A program made the translations under genes and the position numbers. 64,000 nt of DNA from assembly GCA_003223215.1 (NCBI GenBank), contig QHYH01000102.1, forward strand, positions 1,848 through 65,847, written 5' to 3'. The notes under the pieces are model-generated. The model did not search any database. It was not told where the DNA came from and was given only the letters and a program-made list of their open reading frames with translations. Origin of the DNA: Acidobacteriota bacterium (GTDB lineage: Bacteria > Acidobacteriota > Terriglobia > Acidiferrales > UBA7541). Positions 26,253 to 34,535 of this stretch are shown one piece after another (position 1 is the stretch's first letter; each line of letters opens with the position of its first letter).

Positions 26253-26900
26253 CTAACGCACCGCCGTAGACCACTTGCGCTCCTTGGTGTAACGGGCAAG
26301 CGCCTCGAGGATGATCTCAACGGCTACTTCATTTCCCATTCCGGAGTTGACCATCAGGTGAAATCGGTGTCTTCCGGGCCAGTCGACGTCGAAATATTTG
26401 TTTATGAAGTCGGCGCGTTCCCGGTCCACAACCTCGGCGAGTTCCATGGCTTCCTTCTCACTTTTCCCGGCGGCCTGGAGACGTCGCACCCTTTCTTGAA
26501 AGGGTGCGTAAATGAAAACATGAAAGGCGTCGGACCGCTTGCTCAGATAATAAGCCGACCCTCGTCCGACAATCACGCAGTTGCCCTCCACAGCGATTTC
26601 AGGCAGGAGCTTTTGCACGACTTCACGAACGCATTCTGTATCGACCATCTTCAGACGCGGCGCGTTCAAGCTGCCTTCAAAACTTCCACGCATAAAGGAC
26701 TTAAGAAGCCGGTAGTAGGCAGGATCTTTTCGCTCTTCATGCTTTTCGACGGTAGCGCAGTCGCAATCCAAGCGACGCGCGATTTCCTCGGTGAGTAACT
26801 GATCCCAGAGTTTCCAACCAAGCTTGGCTGCCAGCTGCGCGGCAATGTCGCCGCCTCCGCTTCCGTACTCGCGTTCGACCGTGATCACTCGGATGGCCAT
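26253..26900 (-). CDS. Cytidylate kinase-like family protein
   Basis: Protein of 215 aa. A P-loop-like motif 'VEREYGSGGGDIAAQLAAKL' near the N-terminus and 'CVIVGRGSAYYLSKRSDAFH' in the middle are typical of the cytidylate-kinase-like family (often called AAA-type or Cmk2). 'RERADFINKYFDVDWPGRHRF' also fits. Its substrate is not known, and it lacks the usual CMP-binding domain of Cmk. The gene sits between emrB copy 2 and emrA, so it is probably in the same operon, which is an odd place for a nucleotide kinase. Confidence 0.85.
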   Translation of the reverse strand: MAIRVITVEREYGSGGGDIAAQLAAKLGWKLWDQLLTEEIARRLDCDCATVEKHEERKDPAYYRLLKSFMRGSFEGSLNAPRLKMVDTECVREVVQKLLPEIAVEGNCVIVGRGSAYYLSKRSDAFHVFIYAPFQERVRRLQAAGKSEKEAMELAEVVDRERADFINKYFDVDWPGRHRFHLMVNSGMGNEVAVEIILEALARYTKERKWSTAVR

Positions 26901-27015
26901 AAATCGCTCGCTTACTTTTCCGCTACGAATCCCTGCTTTCGAGTCCCTCAGCCGAGGAGCGTGTCGCTTTTACCATTTTTATAAAACGGCTTGCATTTCC
27001 GGACTACAGCGATCC

Positions 27016-28653
27016 TCATCCAACAGCGACTTCCCCTCCGGCTCCAGGCTTATTCCTTTTCAGCGCAAAGGACAGACCAAACATAATCGCTGCGCCCAGA
27101 CATAGAACCCAGAATGTATCGATGTAAGCGAGAGTAGTGGCTTGGCCAATCACCGCCTGGTACACGCGCGCATAAGCCTGGCTTGTCGCCTGGCCAGCCT
27201 CCAGGCCCGATGCACTCAATTGCGCGGCGAGAGCCTCGACCGACTGCGTAAATGTTGGCTGTCCCGGGCTGGTGTGAGCGACCAGGTTCACCTGATGGAA
27301 TTGCGCGCGCCGTGCAATCAGCGTCGTCACCATTGACGTGCCAATGCTGCTACCGATGTTTCGCATGAAATTCACGAGGCCGGCAACGCTGTTGCTCTTA
27401 TCGGCAGGCATTCCAACGTAGGACACGATGTTAATGGGCACGAAAAGGAAAGCAAGCCCAAAAACCTGCACCACCCGCAGAAAGCTGGCTGTCCAAAAGC
27501 TGATGTCCAAGTCGAGATGCTGCGTCGAATAATACATTCCCAGCGACAACACCAACCAGCCAAACCCGATGATGTAACGTGCCTGGAACTTGCCCACGAG
27601 CACGCCTGCGACAGGCATGAGGAAGAGAAGGACAAGCGCGCCACCCGAGAGTACCAGACCTGCAGACTCCGCCGTATAGCCCATCAGGGTTTGCAGGAAC
27701 TGAGGCATCATAACCAAGCTGGAGAACAGCATGATGCCGAGGATAAACATCATCGCGTTCGCCCCAAGAAAATTCATGTTCTTGAAAAGTCGCACATCAA
27801 CGATAGGCTGTTTTTGAAACCATTCCCACATGACCAGCGACACAAGGCCGACCGCTGCGAGGACCGCCAGAGTGAGAATGAAATGCGAGCCGAACCAGTC
27901 GTCTTCCTGCCCTTTGTCGAGCATCACCTGGAGCGCGCCTACTCCCAGCGTCAGCAAGGCCACGCCGATGTAATCGATTTTCACTGCCGCACCCGTGAGA
28001 CGCTTCATCCACGGCGGGTCTTCCACCAGTCGCAGTACCAGGAACAACGTAAGAATTCCTACCGGCAGGTTGATGAAGAAAATCCAACGCCAGGTGTAAT
28101 TGTCGGTGATCCATCCGCCCAAAGTGGGGCCGACGGTTGGGGCGATGATCGTGGTGATGCCGTAGAGCGCAAATGCGAGACCGCGCTGCTGGGGAGGAAA
28201 GGTGTCGGCCAAGATGGATTGTGCCACGGGCTGCAGCCCACCTCCGCCTGCGCCTTGTAGCACCCGGAACAAGATAATCGCCCCCAGGCTCGGCGCCATG
28301 CCACACAGCAGTGAACTTATGGTGAAGATGACCAGGCACAATAGGAAGAAGCGTTTGCGTCCGAGGACGCTGGCAAACCAGCCGCTGATGGGCAATACGA
28401 TGGCGTTCGAAACCAAGTAAGAGGTCAGAATCCAGGTGCTTTCGTCATTGCTGGCACCAAGGTTGCCGGCCATGTAGGGAAGCGCAACATTGGCGATGCT
28501 CGTATCGAGCACCTCCATGAAAGCCGCCATTGCCACTACCACTGCGATCAACCATGGATTTGCCTTCGGTCTCCATGGCTGTGTCGACGACGTGCTGCTG
28601 TCAACCGATTCATCAGCAGGTGGCTTACGAGGGGCCCGGGAGTCGCTTGCCAT
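27016..28653 (-). CDS. DHA2-family MFS efflux transporter, EmrB-like (copy 2)
   Basis: Drug:H+ antiporter of 545 aa with 14 predicted helices. 'NPWLIAVVVAMAAFMEVLDT', GRKRFFLLC and 'GAGGGGLQPVAQSILADTFP' are the family motifs, and its similarity to copy 1 is high along the N-terminal half. Gene order on this strand is emrB2, cytidylate-kinase-like gene, emrA, with 115 and 23 bases between them. No tetR gene is adjacent to this copy. Confidence 0.93.
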   Translation of the reverse strand: MASDSRAPRKPPADESVDSSTSSTQPWRPKANPWLIAVVVAMAAFMEVLDTSIANVALPYMAGNLGASNDESTWILTSYLVSNAIVLPISGWFASVLGRKRFFLLCLVIFTISSLLCGMAPSLGAIILFRVLQGAGGGGLQPVAQSILADTFPPQQRGLAFALYGITTIIAPTVGPTLGGWITDNYTWRWIFFINLPVGILTLFLVLRLVEDPPWMKRLTGAAVKIDYIGVALLTLGVGALQVMLDKGQEDDWFGSHFILTLAVLAAVGLVSLVMWEWFQKQPIVDVRLFKNMNFLGANAMMFILGIMLFSSLVMMPQFLQTLMGYTAESAGLVLSGGALVLLFLMPVAGVLVGKFQARYIIGFGWLVLSLGMYYSTQHLDLDISFWTASFLRVVQVFGLAFLFVPINIVSYVGMPADKSNSVAGLVNFMRNIGSSIGTSMVTTLIARRAQFHQVNLVAHTSPGQPTFTQSVEALAAQLSASGLEAGQATSQAYARVYQAVIGQATTLAYIDTFWVLCLGAAIMFGLSFALKRNKPGAGGEVAVG

Positions 28654-29008
28654 GTCGATGTCAGCGGTCGCGTCCCCAGATCTGCCTCTAGGGAGGCACG
28701 ACCGCTAATGGTAACAGTGCCGCACTAGCGTTGCCACTTCTGGTCCTGTCTTAGTGAGCGGCGGATTTTGCCAAATCAGAAAATTCCAGCCGATAAGGCG
28801 AAACTGCTTTCCCAATTCCAGTTACCAGTACGGGTTCTTCAGCAATGGATGGAAAACGGCCTGCTGTTAAGCGAAGCACAATTCTAGGCACAATTTTCTC
28901 CTCACACGCCTGCGAAAGTCTCAATGATATCCGCACGGATAGACAATCCGCGGCGCCCTAACAACGGTCCTCCGCGTGAGGAGCCATTTGCCAGACGCCT
29001 CTTGCGGC
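28654..29008. other. Intergenic region between emrB copy 2 and the flavin oxidase gene
   Basis: About 350 bases. It should carry the promoter for emrB2. A 61-codon frame with a GTG start on the minus strand shows no recognisable family or ribosome binding site. I do not see palindromes like those of the copy 1 operator. Confidence 0.4.
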
Positions 29009-30805
29009 TCAGAGTTTAGTGAAGCCGTCCGCACTCCATTCTTCCGAGCCGACACCATTATGTACAAAGAACAATCCTGTCGGGTCGTATTTCTTCTTCA
29101 CCGAAGCGAGCCGCGCATAATTGCTGCCCCAATAAGAATGCGACCAGTCCTTCTCGAAGAAATTGCTTTCCGAGACATACGATCCGCCGTTTGGCGTCAG
29201 CGTGCGCAGCTCGTTCATCGAACCATGAACCCGCTCGCGTGATTTTCGTCCGGCTTCGACGTCCGGCTCGTGGCCGCGTACCCCTGGATACCCGCCTTGG
29301 CCGTCCGCGACAATCGCCAGCGCAAAAGCATTCAGCACGGCCGGATTCGTCGCCGTATCTCTCGCCGCTTCGATAGCCTCGCGAGGCGCCCCCGCGAGCC
29401 CTTTGTTGAAATGCAGCTCGATCAGTTCGTAGCGGGAACCAGCAAACAGCGCGTTCGCCAGCTGCTCCTGCAAGTCATCTCCGAGCAACGATGCCGGCAG
29501 CCAGAGTGATTCGAAACCGTAGATGGTCCAGGCTACCTGGCCCCCGTCGCCCGTCCACCACACGTTGTTCTCGCTCGCGCCAGGTCGCGCGTCCGAATCG
29601 AAAACGTGCTGGTGCTGCTCTTTCCTCCACGCCACGTCCCACCAATGCCGCGCGGGCATGCTGCCTAGAATCATTCCTGGCTCGACCGTGTAAACTCCCG
29701 GGGAACGCGCAATCCAGTCCAAGAAGGGTTGCCAGACTTTCCTCGCTTCTTCGGTGCTCAGTCCTAGTGAAACCATGCTGAGCCCGAGCACATTGTCCGG
29801 GCCGATGTGCGCCTGCTCACCCCAATGATCGTTGAAGAGATTTTCGCGGTAAAAACCGACGAAATAGCGTAACAACCGGCGAAACGCGTCATCCGAAGAA
29901 GCCTTGACCCGGAAAATCGCGCCGCCCGCGTACTCGGGAAGTTCGTGCACGCGCAGCGTCACCTTGGTCACCACGCCGAAAGTGCCCCCTCCGCCTCCCT
30001 TAAGCGCCCAGAACAAGTCCGGATTCGCGCACGCGTTCGCGATCCGAATCTTTCCGTCAGCAGTCACAACTTCCGCTTCGAGTAGGCCCGCGGCACATGT
30101 CCCATAATGCTTTGAAAAACTCCCGAAGCCGCCGCTTTGCACGAGCCCCGCTACGCCCACCGTCGTGCATCCGCCGCCTTGAACGTACGCGCCGGCTTTG
30201 GTGGTCACGGCATCGTACGCCTGCATCCAGATTGCACCGGACCCGCAGGTCACCGCGCGCTGGGCCACTTGCTTCCCGTCACAGCCCTCGGGAACAAACG
30301 CTTCGTGCATCAATACGTCGTGCATCTGGCGCGTCCAAACCAGCAGCGAATCCGGCGCATTGGAGGTTCCTTGATAACTGTGCCCACCGCCCTTCAACAC
30401 CAGGCGCAGGTCATTCTCACGCGCGAATTGGATCGCTGCGGCAACGTGATTTGCATCCTTCGCTGCGACCGCGAAGACGCTCGGTTTCGTGAACCATGCA
30501 TCTACCCATCCCAGGGTTTGCGTCAGGCCTGGATGCTCGCCGATGTAGTACGGGTTCTTGATATTTGCAATCAGGTTCTTGCACGCGGTACCGTCCGCCT
30601 CTTTGATGCACGCGTCAATCGGAAACTCCACAGGAATCAAATTTCCGTCAAGCGCGTCGTTGAGCCGTTTCCACGCCGCTTTGGAAGGCCAGTCTGCATC
30701 CGACGGACGCCGCCGGCGAAAAGTCTTGCTCGCAAAAAGGCAAGGCGGCCAGAGCTGCAGAAACGCGGTCATGCCAGATCTCTTCAAAAATGTTCTTCGG
30801 TCCAT
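29009..30805 (-). CDS. Tat-exported FAD-linked oxidase of the berberine-bridge-enzyme type
   Basis: Secreted flavoprotein of 598 aa. The N-terminus MDRRTFLKRS is a twin-arginine signal. The FAD-binding PCMH domain has 'KGGGHSYQG', with H142 as the likely 8-alpha-histidyl attachment, and 'GGGCTTVGV', with C213 as the likely 6-S-cysteinyl attachment. It is therefore probably a bicovalent flavin. The C-terminal BBE segment ends 'YARLASVKKKYDPTGLFFVHNGVG'. Such enzymes oxidise carbohydrates, alkaloids or aromatic alcohols. The ATG at 30805 is chosen because it gives the Tat signal and follows GGGAGG. Confidence 0.9.
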   Translation of the reverse strand: MDRRTFLKRSGMTAFLQLWPPCLFASKTFRRRRPSDADWPSKAAWKRLNDALDGNLIPVEFPIDACIKEADGTACKNLIANIKNPYYIGEHPGLTQTLGWVDAWFTKPSVFAVAAKDANHVAAAIQFARENDLRLVLKGGGHSYQGTSNAPDSLLVWTRQMHDVLMHEAFVPEGCDGKQVAQRAVTCGSGAIWMQAYDAVTTKAGAYVQGGGCTTVGVAGLVQSGGFGSFSKHYGTCAAGLLEAEVVTADGKIRIANACANPDLFWALKGGGGGTFGVVTKVTLRVHELPEYAGGAIFRVKASSDDAFRRLLRYFVGFYRENLFNDHWGEQAHIGPDNVLGLSMVSLGLSTEEARKVWQPFLDWIARSPGVYTVEPGMILGSMPARHWWDVAWRKEQHQHVFDSDARPGASENNVWWTGDGGQVAWTIYGFESLWLPASLLGDDLQEQLANALFAGSRYELIELHFNKGLAGAPREAIEAARDTATNPAVLNAFALAIVADGQGGYPGVRGHEPDVEAGRKSRERVHGSMNELRTLTPNGGSYVSESNFFEKDWSHSYWGSNYARLASVKKKYDPTGLFFVHNGVGSEEWSADGFTKL

Positions 30806-31268
30806 GTAGCTACAAATCCTCCCTCGCACAGCACCAAAGAGTCCTGAGCTACATCCGTTCACTTCTCCCAGTTTTATCTGCGCGGCGCACGTCTGCTGCC
30901 TTTCTCCGACCGGCTTGTCTTTTCAGTCGAGCTTTGCACACCATTGCAGATGACCACTGTCAGTCACCTGCGGGGCCCCCATTCAACCATGAGGCCTAGA
31001 GGAAGGAAAGGCTTCGTCCAGCCTGGTGATCCGGCGAAGTTGGGTGAAGCGACCGTCAGGCGAATGAGACCGTATTGGGAACGGCAACCCGAGGGAAACT
31101 CGACCAGTCACGCCCCACCGCCAAGGTGCCGCGGCGATCCGCCAGGCGTGGCATCTCAGATGCCGAAGCGGAGAACGTTGCCTTGGCCAACAAGATCGTC
31201 AAGGCCCCAAAACGACTACATCGACCGGTCCGCGGTTCATTCGGGATCAAATCGCGCCCCTCCCCAGG
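30806..31268. other. Intergenic region between the flavin oxidase gene and the amidase remnant
   Basis: About 460 bases with a GGGAGG Shine-Dalgarno for the oxidase at its left end. Short overlapping frames on both strands have no family features. This stretch lies downstream of a decayed amidase and may itself be degraded coding sequence. Confidence 0.4.
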
Positions 31269-32213
31269 TCACGATGACGGTTCCTGAAGCATGGGCCGTT
31301 TGTGAGCCCAAGGGTGGGCATCTTCAAACGCAGCCGCTGCACGAAGAACCGTCGCATCCGCGAATCTTCGCCCGACGATTTGCAGCCCCACGGGAAGCCC
31401 TCCTCTGGTGAAACCGCAGGGAACGGTTGCCGCGGGTTGGCCAGTGAGGTTCCAAGGATAAGTGAAGGGCAGCCAGTCTGGAAACGGCGGGAGTGGTCCA
31501 GACGTGCCGGTCATTCCCTCCGAGGCGTTACGACCCGCGGCGAATGCAGGTACTGGCAAAGTCGGTAAGAGGAGCAATTCAAATCGTTCAAAGAACTCTC
31601 GCGTGGCGTGCCAACGCGGCGTCGCGAACCGTCCGTGTCATCGGGCCCACGTGGGACAAGAAAGGAACGGGATTGGGAGGATACACGGCAACACGGCCAT
31701 AAGACGGCTTCAGTCCGAAAATTCCATTGAACGAGGCAGGGATGCGGATCGAGCCGGCGCCATCGGTGCCTAGCGCGAGAGGACCGTGAGTGGGCTTTCC
31801 GTAACCGCCTTGAATCCGAACTCGAGTGTTGTGGTCTTTCCAATAAGAATCCCGCCTGCAGCCAGGACCCTTGCCACCGCCGGAGCATCTTCGTCCGCCA
31901 CGTACTTCTCGCGTGTGCGCGAACCTGACATGGTGCGGACACCCCGAGTGAGGAGCAAATCCTTGATTGAGACGGGAAGGCCGTGAAGAATGCCCAGTCG
32001 ATCACCTCGCATTACCGCGTTCTCCGCTTGCCTTGCCGCCCTGGTAGCGTCTTCTTCTGTAAGCGTGCAAAATGCGTTTATTCGATCATTGGTCTCGTCG
32101 AGCCGTGCAAGGACAGCACGAACCAGTTCGACTGGCGAGAGTTTCTTGGCGCGGATGGCCGCGGCAAGGGCAGTAGCCGGCATGTAGCAAAGATCTTGGT
32201 CTGGCTTGGTCAC
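31269..32213 (-). pseudogene. Amidase family (GatA-like) gene with two internal deletions
   Basis: Three separate segments of an amidase-signature protein are present in different frames. N-terminal: AAIRAKKLSPVELVRAVL through '[19 protein letters not shown]' (with the catalytic cis-Ser loop Lys) and '[18 protein letters not shown]'. Middle: '[20 protein letters not shown]', '[13 protein letters not shown]' and '[15 protein letters not shown]'. C-terminal: [20 protein letters not shown] to 'GLPVGLQIVGRRFADATVL'. The segment holding the catalytic GGSSGG nucleophile motif, about 30 residues, is missing between the first two, and about 170 residues are missing between the last two. The gene cannot be active. 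It follows phnX on the same strand. Confidence 0.85.
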
Positions 32214-32326
32214 GAGGAAATTCTATCCATGGGCGAGCCTGAACGACACTATATTGCCGCCAGCATCGCCCACAAGTCGGAGGGCGCGGGGCCAATCATG
32301 ATTTTTCGTGCAGAGGTTCCAGAAGA

Positions 32327-33157
32327 TCAGTCCGCGGAATTGAGACGCGTGTCGATGTCATCCAGCGCTGCATCCACATCAGCGAGACTGTCTACAACAT
32401 AGTGCGCCCCGACTCTCCTTAATTCAGCGCGAGCAACAACCAGGCGCTCTTCCCGTTCAGACGCCCCTAGCGCCCCAAACTCCTGTTGCGAGAGTCCCAT
32501 CACATTGCCCGTGGCAGCTACCCCAATCGACCAGGCTCCCGCATTGAGTCCTTCTTGAATATCGGCAGCGGTGTCGCCGATCTTGACGATCGCCGGCAAC
32601 GGGTAGACCCGCAGCCGGACGGCGTTCTCATAAATCATGAATGGGAGCGGTCTTCCGGCCCCTACGTCGCCCGGCGCAAGACTGCAATCAGGGACATACC
32701 CGGCTTTCTTACTGGCTTCCACCAGCAAATCAAGCATCTCGCGAGTGTAGCCTGTCGTGGTGCCGATCTTTAAGCCGCGGATTCGGAAACGTTCCAGCGC
32801 TTCCACGACGCCAGGAATGATAGCCGAATATTCCAGCAGGCAGGAAAATTGAAGAGGCACAAAGTCGTCGTACAACCGCTCGACGTCGGTCTCGCAAGGA
32901 AGATTACGATGGACCCGCGCCCATTCGTTCCGGACTCGCGGGATGGACAAAATTTCACGGATGGGGTCCTTCTTGGGTAAGCCCATAGCCCGCCGAATCT
33001 CGGAGTCCGTCAACGCAACATCGGCACGAGCAAACACTCGTTCAAGGGTCCGCACGGGAGCCAAGCTCCCGTAATCCACTGCTGTGCCCGCCCAGTCAAG
33101 GATGACCGCCTGTAACTTGCCACGGTATTGCGTGGGCTGCGAAAGTCTATTCGGCAT
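32327..33157 (-). CDS. phnX: Phosphonoacetaldehyde hydrolase (phosphonatase)
   Basis: HAD-superfamily enzyme of 276 aa that splits phosphonoacetaldehyde into acetaldehyde and phosphate. 'LDWAGTAVDYGSLAPV' carries the nucleophile D21 followed by Trp-Ala-Gly, as in PhnX. 'RRAMGLPKKDPIREIL' supplies the cap-domain Schiff-base Lys. 'GDVGAGRPLPFMIYENA' and 'IVKIGDTAADIQEGLNAGAW' complete the HAD core. Its partner phnW lies 40 bases upstream on the same strand, so the two form a 2-aminoethylphosphonate degradation operon. I see no phosphonate transporter in the window. Confidence 0.93.
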   Translation of the reverse strand: MPNRLSQPTQYRGKLQAVILDWAGTAVDYGSLAPVRTLERVFARADVALTDSEIRRAMGLPKKDPIREILSIPRVRNEWARVHRNLPCETDVERLYDDFVPLQFSCLLEYSAIIPGVVEALERFRIRGLKIGTTTGYTREMLDLLVEASKKAGYVPDCSLAPGDVGAGRPLPFMIYENAVRLRVYPLPAIVKIGDTAADIQEGLNAGAWSIGVAATGNVMGLSQQEFGALGASEREERLVVARAELRRVGAHYVVDSLADVDAALDDIDTRLNSAD

Positions 33158-33197
33158 CTCTATTCCCTAAAGGCCGGCCAAGCCGGACATCGTTCGG

Positions 33198-34333
33198 TTA
33201 AGCTTCGGGTACTACTTGCGACCGACTGATTCGCATTTCTTCAAGCGATCTTTGGATGGCGACGAGCAAGGCTTGCACATCCTCGGGAAAGATGTGCCCG
33301 ATCGTACCGATGCGAAACGAATCGGCATCGCTGAGTTTTCCCGGATAAATCACGAAACCCTGGTCACTCAAAAGATGATAAAACCTTTTGAAATCGAAGT
33401 CCGGCTGCTTCAAATAACGAAAAGACGTGATGATGTGGCTCTGATTTTGACGCGCGAGATAGGGCTCAAAGCCCAGCTTCTCCATGCCCTCGATGAGAAT
33501 TTGTGCGTTTTCAGCGTAGCGACTTGCCCGCCCGGTGATCCCACCCTCGGCCTCCAGCTCTTGCAGGGTCCGCCAGAAAGCAAGTATTGCGTGCGTCGGA
33601 GGAGTAAAGCGGAACTGACCGTCGGTCTCCATCCCTTTCCACTGTGAGACCAGGTCAAGGCTGACACTGCGGGCGCGACCCTCGGCCTCTAGCAGGAGAG
33701 CTCGGCGCGCCAGTACGAAGCCGAACCCCGGGACACCCTGAATACACTTGTTCGCTGAGGAAACCAGTAAATCAATTCCGCAACCCCGAATGTCCATCGG
33801 CATGCCACCAAAGCTGCTCATCGCGTCGACGATGAATGTCCTTTGAAGCCTTCGTGCAATCCGACCCACCTCCTCGACCGGGTTGAGAATTCCGGTTGTC
33901 GTCTCACAGTGGACCATTCCTACGTGCGTGATCGCCGGGTCACGCACGAGTACGTTTTCTATCTGCGTCGGGGCCACCGGCTGCGCCTCTGGGACGATGA
34001 TTACTTCGGTCTCGATTGCAAGCGTCTTGGCGATCTCAGCCATGCGCCGGCCATACGCTCCGTTAATGGCGACGAGTAATTTCCCGTCGCGAGGCACAAG
34101 CGAGGAAATCACCGACTCGACGACGAAGGTGCCAGAACCCTGCATCAGGACCGCCTCGTAGGTTCCGTCCTCCACACCGCCTATCTCCAACAGCCGACGT
34201 CGAATCCTTTGAATCAGTTCGACGAAAGTGTCATCCCGTGAGCCCAAGTCGTGTAATGTAACATCGCCTGCTTCACCGCTTCGCTGGTCGTCAAGGGACC
34301 TGGCGTGAACAGAAGTTTGTCACTGGTTCTCAT
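33198..34333 (-). pseudogene. phnW: 2-aminoethylphosphonate--pyruvate transaminase, frameshifted near its N-terminus
   Basis: The N-terminus MRTSDKLLFTPGPLTTSEAV starts at 34333, and the frame then leaves the family at about 34245. The rest, from LGSRDDTFVELIQRIRRRLL, continues in another frame with intact PLP features: 'SSANKCIQGVPGF' with the Schiff-base Lys, 'HCETTTGILNPVEEVG' and 'FIVDAMSSFGGMP'. An indel near 34243-34252 (TTACATTACACGACTTGG on the coding strand) accounts for it. The rest of the gene is clean, so a base-calling error or a very recent mutation is likely. It converts 2-aminoethylphosphonate to phosphonoacetaldehyde, the substrate of PhnX. Confidence 0.88.
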
Positions 34334-34535
34334 GAGACAGTTCAGCCCCCAGCTCAAAAAAATGCTACAACGAAGTTTATGCAGCCGACCGCTGGTTGCA
34401 CCAGGATATTTTCCGTTGAAAACCGGAGCGGCTTTGCAGGTGAGTTGAGAGTGGATTTGAGGCTCTCGCTCGCCGGTTGGCGGCGATCGGGTCATATGCG
34501 CAGTTGCAACGAAGCACTCCGACGCGGTCAGGCCG

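Noticed and set aside
28751-28936. A 61-codon minus-strand frame upstream of emrB copy 2
   Set aside because: GTG start, no Shine-Dalgarno sequence and no family features.
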